Source of the DNA: Halomonas sp. McH1-25
GTDB taxonomy: Bacteria; Pseudomonadota; Gammaproteobacteria; Pseudomonadales; Halomonadaceae
Direction: 5' to 3'
Length of the DNA stretch: 64,000 nt
NCBI RefSeq assembly: GCF_022348165.1
Contig: NZ_JAKRFI010000001.1
Location: forward strand, 1,054,001 to 1,118,000
Part shown: positions 52,764-61,419 of the stretch, piece by piece
How positions within the stretch are numbered: the stretch's first letter is position 1
How the letters are laid out: the number at the start of each line of letters is the position of its first letter
Program-made: the position numbers and the translations under genes
Notes under the pieces: generated by a model
Told to the model about the DNA's origin: nothing
The model's input: the letters and a program-made list of their open reading frames with translations, nothing else
Databases searched by the model: none

Positions 52764-53112
52764 GGAACCTCCTTGAAGCGTAATACGAAGTCCTCTGACG
52801 CTAGCACTGTGCGATGCGTGACGCCACTGCCTCCGAAAGCTCCGCCATAGCTTGTCTATTAGTCTAATCGCCTTACCCTTTCGTCTCACACCGCCTCGTC
52901 AAGAAACATCCACTTTAAAAACTACCCCTTAAATATCAATAAGATAAACAGTATATTAATCGTTCGTATTATTGGTAATACCAATTTTCCAAGGATGGCC
53001 AAACTTCTAACTCCCCATTATCGTGCCCTCACCTGCCACTCCGTGCAGACGAAGCAAATGGTCATTTCTCCATGCCAGCACGGCTGGACACGTACAAGAG
53101 GAATTGCGCCTC
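52764..53112. other. Divergent intergenic region between GST and glycolate permease genes
   Basis: 349 bases without a gene. The half nearest the GST gene is GC-rich; 52900-52990 is strongly AT-rich and probably the permease promoter. It contains the dyads ATTAGTCTAAT (52858-52868) and ATTGGTA-A-TACCAAT (52971-52985). Confidence 0.6.
52971..52985 (+). promoter_or_regulatory. FadR/GntR-type operator upstream of the glycolate permease gene
   Basis: ATTGGTAATACCAAT is a perfect 7-1-7 dyad whose core TGGTAATACCA fits the FadR-subfamily consensus TNGTNNNACNA. The same core pattern (TGGTCTGACCA) occurs twice around the FadR-type regulator gene at 54915. It lies 128 bases before the permease start. 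Confidence 0.7.
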
Positions 53113-54810
53113 ATGAACCCAACGTTGTTAGCGTTATTGGCTTTCCTGCCACTCGTTTTGGCAGGGGTGCTATTGATCGGCTTCCGTATCGCGGCACGTA
53201 CCGCGATGCCCATTGTGTATTTGGTCACGGCACTGATCGCCCTGTTGGCCTGGGACATGACGTTCACTCGCGTCCTGGCCTCCACGTTCCAGGGTTTGAT
53301 CCTGACCGTGGCGATTCTGTGGATCATCTTCGGTGCCATTCTGCTGCTCAATACGCTCAAGCATTCGGGCGGTATCGCGGCGATTCGCAACGGATTCTCC
53401 GGCATCAGCCCGGACCGCCGCGTGCAGGCACTCATCGTCGCCTGGCTGTTCGGTTGCTTCATCGAAGGCGCCTCGGGCTTCGGCACGCCAGCGGCCGTGG
53501 CCGCGCCGCTGATGGTGGCGCTGGGCTTCCCGGCCCTGGCCGCAGTCGTCGTGGGCATGATGATTCAATCCACGCCGGTCTCGTTCGGCGCCGTGGGTAC
53601 GCCGATCGTGGTCGGGGTCAGCGGTGGGCTCGGCAAGGCGGACATCACCGAGCGCCTGGCCACGGGCGGCGGCGACTGGGCGGATTACTTCCAACTGGTC
53701 ACTTCCGAAGTTGCCATTCTGCATGGCATCGTCGGCGTGCTCATGCCATTGATCCTGGTCACCATCATGGTGCGTTTCTTCGGTGCCAACCGCTCCTGGC
53801 GCGAGGGGCTGGATATTGCGCCGTTCGCGTTGTTTACCGGGGTCTGCTTCGTGGTGCCCTACATGCTGGCCGGTGTTCTGCTCGGGCCGGAATTCCCGTC
53901 GATGATCGGCGCCATGGTCGGCTTGGCCATCGTCGTTCCGGCGGCACGGCGTGGCTTCCTGCTGCCCAAGACGACCTGGGACTTCCCCGAGTCGAGCTCC
54001 TGGCCGGATGAGTGGATCGGCAAGCTCGATATCAAGCTCGACCAGGTGGCCGGACGCGCACCGATGTCGGTGTTCATGGGCTGGCTGCCCTACGTCTTGC
54101 TGGCCCTCTTCCTGGTCATCTCGCGTACCGTTGCCCCGGTCAAGGAGGCCCTGACCTCACTGAGCCTGGGTTGGAGCAACATCCTGGGCGAAGCCGGCAT
54201 CTCGGGCAGCATCGAGCCGCTCTACCTGCCTGGCGGCATCCTGCTGGTCGTCGTGCTGATCACCATCCTCATGCACCGCATGCGTGGTGGCCAAGTCCAG
54301 GCTGCGTTCTCCGAATCGACCCGCACCATCTTCGGGGCCGGCTTCGTGCTGCTGTTCACCATTCCCATGGTGCGCATCCTGATCAATTCCGGCGTCAACG
54401 AGGCCGACCTGGTTTCCATGCCGGTGGCCATGGCACAGTTCGTCGCCGACGGAGTGGGCGATGTCTATCCGTTCTTCGCGCCATGGGTGGGTGCACTGGG
54501 GGCCTTCATTGCCGGTTCCAACACGGTATCCAACCTGATGCTGGCGGACTTCCAGTTCAACGTGGCCGAAGTGCTCGGGGTCTCTACCGCGCTGATGGTT
54601 GCGCTGCAGGCCGTAGGTGCTGCCGCCGGCAACATGATCGCCATCCACAACGTGGTAGCCGCCTCGGCCACGGTCGGCTTGCTCGGTCGCGAAGGGGTTA
54701 CCCTGCGCAAGACCATCCTGCCGACGCTCTACTACGTGACCTTCACCGGTATCCTGGGCCTGATCGGTTTCTATGTGCTTGGCCTCGGCGACCCGTTGAT
54801 GGGTAATTGA
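53113..54810 (+). CDS. glcA: Glycolate/lactate permease (LctP family, probable GlcA)
   Basis: A 565-residue inner-membrane protein with 12-14 hydrophobic segments. [55 protein letters not shown] is diagnostic of the LctP family, which includes E. coli LldP (lactate) and GlcA (glycolate). I favour glycolate because it shares an operator type with the adjacent glc genes; lactate is also possible. AGAGGAAT lies upstream of the ATG at 53113. Confidence 0.85.
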   Translation: MNPTLLALLAFLPLVLAGVLLIGFRIAARTAMPIVYLVTALIALLAWDMTFTRVLASTFQGLILTVAILWIIFGAILLLNTLKHSGGIAAIRNGFSGISPDRRVQALIVAWLFGCFIEGASGFGTPAAVAAPLMVALGFPALAAVVVGMMIQSTPVSFGAVGTPIVVGVSGGLGKADITERLATGGGDWADYFQLVTSEVAILHGIVGVLMPLILVTIMVRFFGANRSWREGLDIAPFALFTGVCFVVPYMLAGVLLGPEFPSMIGAMVGLAIVVPAARRGFLLPKTTWDFPESSSWPDEWIGKLDIKLDQVAGRAPMSVFMGWLPYVLLALFLVISRTVAPVKEALTSLSLGWSNILGEAGISGSIEPLYLPGGILLVVVLITILMHRMRGGQVQAAFSESTRTIFGAGFVLLFTIPMVRILINSGVNEADLVSMPVAMAQFVADGVGDVYPFFAPWVGALGAFIAGSNTVSNLMLADFQFNVAEVLGVSTALMVALQAVGAAAGNMIAIHNVVAASATVGLLGREGVTLRKTILPTLYYVTFTGILGLIGFYVLGLGDPLMGN

Positions 54811-54837
54811 AGACGCGTTATTAGCATGCAGAGATAC

Positions 54838-54866
54838 CGCCCCGGTTACGTTTACCGGGGCGTTTG
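54838..54866 (+). terminator. Terminator of the glycolate permease gene
   Basis: CGCCCCGGT (54838-54846) pairs perfectly with ACCGGGGCG (54854-54862), loop TACGTTT, followed by TTTGT. It lies between convergent genes and may serve both. Confidence 0.88.
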
Positions 54867-54914
54867 TCATGTCTGACTTCTTTTACCTGCTAAGCGCTTA
54901 ACCGCTCAATCTTC

Positions 54915-55691
54915 CTACCCCCACCCTTCCAGACGCATGGACGAGCGCACCAGACGCTCGTTTTCCGCCTCGATCTCACGCAGTCCTCGTTCGATGCTAT
55001 CCAGGTGCTGCAACGCCACCTGCCTGGCCCGCTCGGCATCCTGCCCCACGACCGCCTCGAACAGTTGAGCATGCTGTTCGTTGATCCACGTACGTGGACC
55101 AGGCCGGTGATAGAGATTCTTGAGCGAGGCGAAGACCGAACTGAGCAGCAGATCGGTCAACCCTTGCAGAGTATGTACCAGGACGGGGTTATGCGAGGCT
55201 TCGCAGATCGCCAGATGAAAGGCGTGATCCAGGCGGGCCAAGCGTTCGGCATCGATCGATTCGGCCTTTTCGATATAGGCAGTCAATTCCTCGTAACGAC
55301 GGGTGATGATCACCCGATCCGCTGAAGTACCGCGTAGCGCCGCAAGACGCGCCGACTCCCCTTCCAGTAGGGCACGGACTTCGAGCAGGTCGTAAAGGGT
55401 CCGTGGGTGGTCGCGGAACAGGTGCATCAGCGGGCTATCGTCTCGCTCGGGCAACAAGCTGGCCACGGTCGAGCCACGTCCCTGGTGGGTCTCGATGATG
55501 CCCTTGCTGCGCAGTGCCCTGAGCCCTTCGCGCAGCGAGGCGCGCGAGACGCCAAGCTTGTCGCACAGACGCCGTTCGGAGGGCAGCAATTGTCCCGGCT
55601 TTAGCACTCCGTCGAGGATCAATTGCTCCAGCCGCGCCACTACGGTGTCCGCCGTTCTTTCCATGGGCCGGCTTCTAGAGGCATCGCGCAT
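54915..55691 (-). CDS. glcC: FadR-subfamily GntR regulator of glycolate genes (GlcC/LldR-like)
   Basis: A 258-residue regulator with a GntR winged helix (LILDGVLKPGQLLPSERRLCDKLGVSRASLREGLRALRSKGIIETHQGRGSTVASLL) and an all-helical FCD ligand domain (about 95-230; conserved D-x-x-x-H in LDHAFHLAICEASHNP). It is divergent from glcDEFG and convergent with glcA. AGAGGAATACG precedes the ATG at 55691, and an operator overlaps this leader, indicating autoregulation. Whether the ligand is glycolate or lactate is inferred from neighbours. Confidence 0.88.
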   Translation of the reverse strand: MRDASRSRPMERTADTVVARLEQLILDGVLKPGQLLPSERRLCDKLGVSRASLREGLRALRSKGIIETHQGRGSTVASLLPERDDSPLMHLFRDHPRTLYDLLEVRALLEGESARLAALRGTSADRVIITRRYEELTAYIEKAESIDAERLARLDHAFHLAICEASHNPVLVHTLQGLTDLLLSSVFASLKNLYHRPGPRTWINEQHAQLFEAVVGQDAERARQVALQHLDSIERGLREIEAENERLVRSSMRLEGWG

Positions 55692-55700
55692 CGTATTCCT

Positions 55701-55713
55701 CTGGTCTGACCAG
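55701..55713 (-). promoter_or_regulatory. Operator 1 (CTGGTCTGACCAG) in the regulator leader
   Basis: A perfect 6-1-6 dyad that fits TNGTNNNACNA. It begins ten bases upstream of the regulator's start codon and overlaps its ribosome-binding region. It is identical to operator 2, exactly 100 bases away. Confidence 0.85.
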
Positions 55714-55787
55714 TTTAGTTGGAGTCAGGATATCAGCATGAGCTTGATCCTGGCGGCCCATTGAAACGCTGTAACGCGTTTGCAGGA

Positions 55788-55813
55788 ATTAGACTAATGG
55801 CTGGTCTGACCAG
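55788..55813 (+). promoter_or_regulatory. Operator 2 (CTGGTCTGACCAG) plus ATTAG dyad upstream of glcD
   Basis: The second identical operator is at 55801-55813, 75 bases before the glcD ATG. Two bases before it is ATTAGACTAAT (55788-55798), whose reverse complement also occurs at 52858-52868 upstream of the permease gene. Confidence 0.8.
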
Positions 55814-55888
55814 CATACCAATGTATGGACACGACCTGACGAAAGACGCAGATTGTGTGGCTACCGTGACGTTGATCGGGGAGTGACC

Positions 55889-57388
55889 ATGAACATTCTC
55901 TACGACGAACGCCTCGACGGGGCGTTGTCGAAACAGGACAAAACGAGCGTGCTCGAGCAGTTGCAGAAAGCGCTGCCGGACATGACCCTGCTGCACCGCG
56001 AGGAAGACCTTCGTCCCTTCGAATGCGATGGTCTGGCGGCCTACCGCATCCTGCCCATGCTGGTCGCCATGCCGCATACGCTGGCCCAGGTCGAGACCCT
56101 GCTGCGCATCTGCTACGAGCTGGGCGTGCCGGTAGTCACTCGCGGTGCCGGCACCGGCCTGTCGGGCGGCGCCCTGCCTCTGGAGCAGGGCGTACTGCTG
56201 GTCATGTCGCGCTTCGCCAAAATTCTCGATGTCGACCCTGACGCGCGCATCGCCCGTGTCCAACCCGGCGTACGCAACCTGGCGATTTCCGAGGCTGCCG
56301 CGCCCTATGGCCTCTACTACGCTCCGGACCCCTCCTCACAGATCGCCTGCTCGATCGGCGGCAACGTGGCGGAAAACGCCGGCGGCGTGCATTGTCTGAA
56401 ATACGGTTTGACGGTGCATAACGTCATGCGCGTCGAAGTGGTGACCATCGAGGGCGAACGCATGACGCTGGGCTCCGAAGCCTTCGATGCCCCGGGCTTC
56501 GATCTGATGGCGCTGTTCACCGGCTCCGAGGGCATGCTCGGCGTGGTCACCGAAATCACCGTCAAGTTATTGCCCAAGCCGGAAAGCGCCAAGGTGCTGA
56601 TGGCCAGCTTCGACGACGTCGGGAAGGCCGGCAAGGCGGTCGGCGACATCATCGCCGCCGGCATCATCCCGGGCGGTCTGGAAATGATGGACAACCTGGC
56701 GATCCGTGCCGCCGAGGACTTCATCCACGCCAACTACCCGGTGGACGCCGAGGCCATCCTGCTCTGTGAGCTGGACGGTGTGGAAGCCGACGTCGACGAC
56801 GACTGCCAGACCGTGCGCCGCGTTCTCGAGGCAGCAGGCGCCACCGACATCGCCCAGGCGCGCGACGATGCCGAGCGCGCCAAGTTCTGGGCCGGTCGCA
56901 AGAATGCGTTTCCGGCGGTGGGCCGCATGTCGCCGGACTACTACTGCATGGACGGCACCATTCCGCGTCGCGAGCTGCCACGCGTGCTCAAGGGCATCGC
57001 CGATCTTTCCGAACAGTACGGATTGCGTGTCGCCAACGTGTTCCATGCCGGCGACGGCAACATGCACCCGTTGATTCTGTTCGATGCCAATCGCGAAGGC
57101 GAACTGGAGCTGGCCGAGACGGTGGGCGGCAAGATTCTCGAACTGTGCGTCGAGGCCGGCGGCAGCATCACCGGCGAGCACGGTGTCGGCCGCGAGAAGA
57201 TCAACCAGATGTGCGCCCAGTTCCAGCCCGACGAGCTGACCACGTTCCATGCCGTGAAGGCGGCCTTCGACTCGCGTCGCCTGCTCAACCCGGGCAAGAA
57301 CATTCCGACGCTGCAGCGCTGCGCCGAATTCGGCGCGATGCATGTGCATAACAATGAATTGCCGCACCCGGAACTGCCGCGCTTTTGA
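55889..57388 (+). CDS. glcD: Glycolate oxidase, FAD subunit GlcD
   Basis: A 499-residue FAD-linked oxidase of the VAO type. The FAD domain shows PVVTRGAGTGLSGGALPLEQGVLL and PDPSSQIACSIGGNVAENAGGVHCLKYGLTVHNV; the C-terminal domain shows VFHAGDGNMHPLILFD and GSITGEHGVGREK. With GlcE and GlcF it oxidises glycolate (also D-lactate) to glyoxylate, feeding electrons to the membrane chain. GGGGAG precedes the ATG at 55889. Confidence 0.96.
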   Translation: MNILYDERLDGALSKQDKTSVLEQLQKALPDMTLLHREEDLRPFECDGLAAYRILPMLVAMPHTLAQVETLLRICYELGVPVVTRGAGTGLSGGALPLEQGVLLVMSRFAKILDVDPDARIARVQPGVRNLAISEAAAPYGLYYAPDPSSQIACSIGGNVAENAGGVHCLKYGLTVHNVMRVEVVTIEGERMTLGSEAFDAPGFDLMALFTGSEGMLGVVTEITVKLLPKPESAKVLMASFDDVGKAGKAVGDIIAAGIIPGGLEMMDNLAIRAAEDFIHANYPVDAEAILLCELDGVEADVDDDCQTVRRVLEAAGATDIAQARDDAERAKFWAGRKNAFPAVGRMSPDYYCMDGTIPRRELPRVLKGIADLSEQYGLRVANVFHAGDGNMHPLILFDANREGELELAETVGGKILELCVEAGGSITGEHGVGREKINQMCAQFQPDELTTFHAVKAAFDSRRLLNPGKNIPTLQRCAEFGAMHVHNNELPHPELPRF

Positions 57389-57396
57389 GGTTTGAC

Positions 57397-58524
57397 ATGG
57401 AACATCACGAACAGGACAACTACTCCGCACACGCCGAACGCAGCACGTCGTCGGCACAGGACCGGGACATGAGCGAGGCGCTCTGCGAGCGGGTGCGCCA
57501 GGCCAATACCGACAGGACGCCACTCAGGATCGCCGGCGGCGATACCAAGACGTTCTACGGTCGGCCTGTCGAGGGCGAGATCCTATCGCTGGCCGAGCAT
57601 CGCGGCATTACCCACTACGACCCGGTCGAGCTGGTGATTTCGGTGCGCACCGGCACGCCGCTGAGCGAACTCGAGGCCACCCTGAACGCCGAGGGCCAGC
57701 AGCTCGGCTGCGAACCACCGCACTTCGGCCAGGCAGCCACGGTCGGCGGCATGATCGCCACCGGCCTGTCGGGGCCGCGTCGCCCTTGGGCCGGCAGCGT
57801 TCGCGATTTCATGCTCGGTACTCGGGTCATCAATCACGAGGGCAAGCATCTGCGCTTCGGAGGCGAGGTCATGAAGAACGTCGCCGGTTATGACCTGTCC
57901 CGGCTGATGGTGGGTGCCCAAGGCACGCTCGGTGTCGTCACCGAGGTCTCGCTCAAGGTTCTGCCCAAGCCCACCGAGACACGCAGCCTGCGCCTGGAAA
58001 TGACGCTGGACAGCGCACTCGAACGCCTCGCCGAATGGGGCCGCCAGCCACTGCCGCTGAGTGCAGCCGCCTGGCATGACGGCGCGCTCCATCTGCGCCT
58101 CGAGGGCGGACGCAGCTCGGTCGCCGCCACGGCGGAGCGCCTGGGTGGCGAAGCCCTGGATGCAACGTTCTGGTCGGACCTGCGCGAACAGCGCCTGGCG
58201 TTCTTTTCCCAAGAGGATGCTCGCCCGCTGTGGCGCTTGTCGCTACCCAACCATACCCCGCCCCTGACCATCGACGGCGATACCCTTTACGACTGGGCCG
58301 GCGCCCAGCGTTGGGTGCGCAGCGATGCCGGTGCCCAGGCATTGCGCGATGCCACCACCCGCGCTGGCGGTCATGCCACTTGCTTCACCCCGCAGTCGCT
58401 AGGCGGGGCGGCCGAGCCTTTCACGCCGTTGGCCCCAGTCGTGGCCAAGTACCACCGCCAGCTCAAGGCGCAGCTCGACCCCAACGGCATCTTCAATCCC
58501 GGCCGGCTCTATCCGGAGTTCTGA
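57397..58524 (+). CDS. glcE: Glycolate oxidase subunit GlcE
   Basis: A 375-residue FAD-binding subunit: TPLRIAGGDTKTFYGRPVEGEILSL, PPHFGQAATVGGMIATGLSGPRRPWAGSVRDFMLG and FGGEVMKNVAGYDLSRLMVGAQGTLGV. The C-terminal part is short, as usual for GlcE. The ATG at 57397 follows GAGGT; a second Met at 57469 (MSEALCERV) aligns better with E. coli GlcE, so the first ~24 residues may be an extension. Confidence 0.94.
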   Translation: MEHHEQDNYSAHAERSTSSAQDRDMSEALCERVRQANTDRTPLRIAGGDTKTFYGRPVEGEILSLAEHRGITHYDPVELVISVRTGTPLSELEATLNAEGQQLGCEPPHFGQAATVGGMIATGLSGPRRPWAGSVRDFMLGTRVINHEGKHLRFGGEVMKNVAGYDLSRLMVGAQGTLGVVTEVSLKVLPKPTETRSLRLEMTLDSALERLAEWGRQPLPLSAAAWHDGALHLRLEGGRSSVAATAERLGGEALDATFWSDLREQRLAFFSQEDARPLWRLSLPNHTPPLTIDGDTLYDWAGAQRWVRSDAGAQALRDATTRAGGHATCFTPQSLGGAAEPFTPLAPVVAKYHRQLKAQLDPNGIFNPGRLYPEF

Positions 58525-58525
58525 T

Positions 58526-59797
58526 ATGCAGACGCAATTTACCGACGCCGACCTGCAGAAACCGCACATCCGCGAAGCCGACCGAGTGCTGCGCACCTGC
58601 GTGCACTGCGGCTTCTGCAATGCGACCTGCCCCACCTACCAGTTGCTCGGTGACGAGCGCGACGGGCCACGTGGGCGTATCTACCTGATGAAGGAATTGC
58701 TGGAAAGCCGCGATGATGACGACCAGATCACCCGCGAGACCCAGCTGCACCTCGACCGCTGCCTGACCTGCCGCAATTGCGAGACCACCTGTCCATCGGG
58801 GGTGGAATATCACAAGCTGCTCGATATCGGTCGCGCCGAGGTCGAACGCCGCGTGGGACGTACACCGAAGGAGCGCGCCCTGCGCTACGGCCTGCGCAAG
58901 GCGCTGGTCGATCCCAAGCGCTTCGCGGCGCTGCTGAAGGCTGGCCAGACCTTTCGTCCACTGGTGCCCGGCACGCTGCGTGACAAGATGCCGGCTCGCC
59001 CCATCGATCCGGGCAAACGTCCAGACGGCCGTCAGCATGCCCGTCAGATGCTGATTCTCGAAGGCTGTGTACAGCCGGGTCTGTCGCCCAATACCAATGC
59101 CGCCACGGCCCGGGTGCTCGACCGGCTGGGCATCGGCCTGACACCTGCCCCACAGGCGGGCTGCTGCGGCGCTATTGACTTTCATCTCAATGCCCAGGAA
59201 GCCGGCCGGCAACGCATTCGCGCCAATATCGATGCCTGGTGGCCAGCCATCGAGAACGGCGCCGAGGCGATCGTGCAGACCGCCAGCGGCTGTGGCGCCT
59301 TCGTCAAGGAGTACGGCGAGATGCTCGCCGACGATCCGGCATATGCCGAGAAGGCCGCGCGCGTCAGCGCACTGGCCAAGGACCTGGTCGAGATCCTGCG
59401 CGACGAAGACCTCGACGCCTTGAACGTCAAGGCCTCGCGCCGACTCGCCTTCCATTGCCCGTGTACGCTACAACATGCGCAGCGGCTCGGCGGTACCGTC
59501 GAAGGCGTACTCTCGCGTCTCGGTTTCGAACTGACGCCAGTGCGCGACGCGCATCTGTGCTGCGGCTCGGCGGGCACCTACTCGGTGACCCAGCCGGAAC
59601 TCTCGAAGCAGTTGCGCGACAACAAGCTCGAGGCACTCGAAGCCGGCAATCCGGAACTGATCGTGACTGCCAACATCGGCTGCCAGACCCACCTCGACGG
59701 CGCTAGCCGCACGCCTGTCAGGCACTGGATCGAGATCGTCGATGGGTCTTTGCCATCAGCGGCGAGCCGTACGCACAATGAGGCGCACCCCGCATAG
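58526..59797 (+). CDS. glcF: Glycolate oxidase iron-sulfur subunit GlcF
   Basis: A 423-residue protein with two 4Fe-4S ferredoxin motifs (C25-x2-C28-x2-C31-x3-C35 and C79-x2-C82-x2-C85-x3-C89, each ending CP). Two CCG domains follow (GCCGAIDFHLNAQEAGR and HLCCGSAGTYSVTQPELS). It passes electrons from GlcDE to the quinone pool at the membrane. Its ATG begins one base after the glcE stop. Confidence 0.96.
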   Translation: MQTQFTDADLQKPHIREADRVLRTCVHCGFCNATCPTYQLLGDERDGPRGRIYLMKELLESRDDDDQITRETQLHLDRCLTCRNCETTCPSGVEYHKLLDIGRAEVERRVGRTPKERALRYGLRKALVDPKRFAALLKAGQTFRPLVPGTLRDKMPARPIDPGKRPDGRQHARQMLILEGCVQPGLSPNTNAATARVLDRLGIGLTPAPQAGCCGAIDFHLNAQEAGRQRIRANIDAWWPAIENGAEAIVQTASGCGAFVKEYGEMLADDPAYAEKAARVSALAKDLVEILRDEDLDALNVKASRRLAFHCPCTLQHAQRLGGTVEGVLSRLGFELTPVRDAHLCCGSAGTYSVTQPELSKQLRDNKLEALEAGNPELIVTANIGCQTHLDGASRTPVRHWIEIVDGSLPSAASRTHNEAHPA

Positions 59798-59831
59798 CTT
59801 TCGTCAGGAACAACCACTCAAGGAGAACATT

Positions 59832-60236
59832 ATGCAGACCAAATCCGTGCTGACCCTAGACGACGTCAACGCGATTCTCGACGCCGCCCAGCAGGAAGCC
59901 CAGGCCAATAGCTGGGCAGTGACTATCGCCGTGGCCGACGATGGCGGTCACCTGCTGGGTCTGCGTCGTATGGATGGCGCTGCGCCGTTCAGTGCCGGCG
60001 TCGCTACCGAAAAGGCGCGCAACGCCGCCATCGGTCGCAAGGAGACCCAGGTCTTCGAGGAAATGATCAACAACGGCCGTACCGCCTTCGTCACCGCCCC
60101 GATGCAGGCACTGCTTTCCGGTGGCGTGCCGATCATCGTCGACGGCCAAGTGGCTGGCAGTATCGGCATCTCGGGTGTCAAGCCCGAGCAGGACGTACAG
60201 GTCGCCAAGGCCGGCGCCAAAGCCATCGCTGACTGA
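59832..60236 (+). CDS. glcG: GlcG/HbpS family protein (DUF336)
   Basis: A 134-residue soluble protein. LDDVNAILDAAQQEAQANSWAVTIAVADDGGHLLGLRRMDGA, EKARNAAIGRK and GGVPIIVDGQVAGSIGISGV define the GlcG/HbpS fold. E. coli glcG lies in the same operon; the family binds haem or small ligands, but its function in glycolate use is unknown. AAGGAG precedes the ATG at 59832. Confidence 0.93.
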   Translation: MQTKSVLTLDDVNAILDAAQQEAQANSWAVTIAVADDGGHLLGLRRMDGAAPFSAGVATEKARNAAIGRKETQVFEEMINNGRTAFVTAPMQALLSGGVPIIVDGQVAGSIGISGVKPEQDVQVAKAGAKAIAD

Positions 60237-60579
60237 CAAGAACCTGAGCCATCCCCGGTCCAACCGGGGATGGCCAGCCAGGACGGTGTGCAACGTTCTG
60301 CCCTTCAGGCAAGCTGCTGCCCATTCCAGGCAAGCCCTTACCCCGCCTGCGGCACCCCTACCCCAGAAAATCGCTAACCTATTGTTTATCAATTCAATTT
60401 AGTCTGTGGCACGGAATACGCCTTAGTTGAGCGTCCCCATGCGGACTCATCTCAACTACCGTCAAGGAAGCAGACCATGCCGCCGATTGGCACAAGCGAC
60501 CTGGAGACACCTAGACTGGACTCGGTAACATGGCAGGCATGACACTCTCGCCTGTTCACGAATCGATAAGGAGTCTTCG
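60237..60579 (+). other. Intergenic region after glcG (343 bases), with a hairpin and a possible 21-residue peptide
   Basis: GCCATCCCCGG (60248-60258) and CCGGGGATGGC (60264-60274) form a perfect 11-bp hairpin that probably ends the glc transcript, though no T tract follows. 60370-60420 is AT-rich and may be a promoter. An ATG at 60477 after CAAGGAAG opens a 21-codon frame to 60542; it is unsupported by any family. Confidence 0.5.
60248..60274 (+). terminator. Hairpin terminator of the glc operon
   Basis: A perfect 11-bp stem with the five-base loop TCCAA starts 11 bases after the glcG stop. The missing T tract lowers confidence in intrinsic termination. Confidence 0.65.
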
Positions 60580-61278
60580 ATGACATCGCAATGGATCGAC
60601 ATCACGGCCAGGGACGGCGGCAAGTTCAAGGGCTATCTGGCCTTGCCGCCGGCAGGCCAGGGCCCCGGCATCGTACTGTTGCAGGAAATCTTCGGCGTCA
60701 ACGCCCATATTCGCAGCGTTGCGGAACAGTATGCACTGGACGGTTATGTGGTGCTGGCCCCGGATATTTTCTGGCGTCAGGAGCCCGGCGTCGAGCTGGG
60801 TTATGAAGGCGAGGATATGGAAAAGGCGTTCTCGCTGATGAAAGCCATGGACTCGGACCAGGCTATCGCAGATATCGCCTGCTCCGTCGACACTCTGCGC
60901 GGACGTCCGGAGTGCCGAGGCAAGGTAGCCTCGCTGGGCTACTGCATGGGCGGCATTCTCTCCTTCCGTAGCGCGCTGGATGCCGGTGTCGATTCGGCCG
61001 TCTGCTTTTACCCGGGCGGTATTGCCAATCATCTCGACAAGGCCGATCGGCTTCAGGTCCCCGTGCAATTTCACTTTGCCGGCCAGGACAAGCACATCAC
61101 CGACGAGCACATCGAGCAGACGCGCCGCACCTTTGCCGGTCGCGACGACGTGAAGATGTTCGTCTACGATAGCGCCGACCATGGCTTCAACTGCTGGGCA
61201 CGCAGCGCCTACGACCAGCACGCCTCGGCACTTTCGCACGGCCGCACCCTGGCCTTTCTGGAAACGTTGGGCCGCTGA
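60580..61278 (+). CDS. Dienelactone hydrolase family protein
   Basis: A 232-residue alpha/beta hydrolase. The Cys-Asp-His triad is visible as C122 (LGYCMGG), D170 (AGQDKH) and H201 (DHGFNCW), with E36 (LLQEIFG) typical of dienelactone hydrolases. These enzymes open dienelactones in chlorocatechol degradation, but many genomes carry one with no known substrate. AAGGAGTCTTCG precedes the ATG. It stands alone. Confidence 0.92.
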   Translation: MTSQWIDITARDGGKFKGYLALPPAGQGPGIVLLQEIFGVNAHIRSVAEQYALDGYVVLAPDIFWRQEPGVELGYEGEDMEKAFSLMKAMDSDQAIADIACSVDTLRGRPECRGKVASLGYCMGGILSFRSALDAGVDSAVCFYPGGIANHLDKADRLQVPVQFHFAGQDKHITDEHIEQTRRTFAGRDDVKMFVYDSADHGFNCWARSAYDQHASALSHGRTLAFLETLGR

Positions 61279-61419
61279 GGCAACCGCTTCTCCCACCGCG
61301 TCACTCCATGCCAGTCCCAAGGGCAGTGAACGTCTGAGCGCGTTTGCTGTCCATGCCCGTCCTGGCGTTAACACCACGCGTGTTACCATACTGCCACTTT
61401 TTGAGGACTCGAGACGCCC

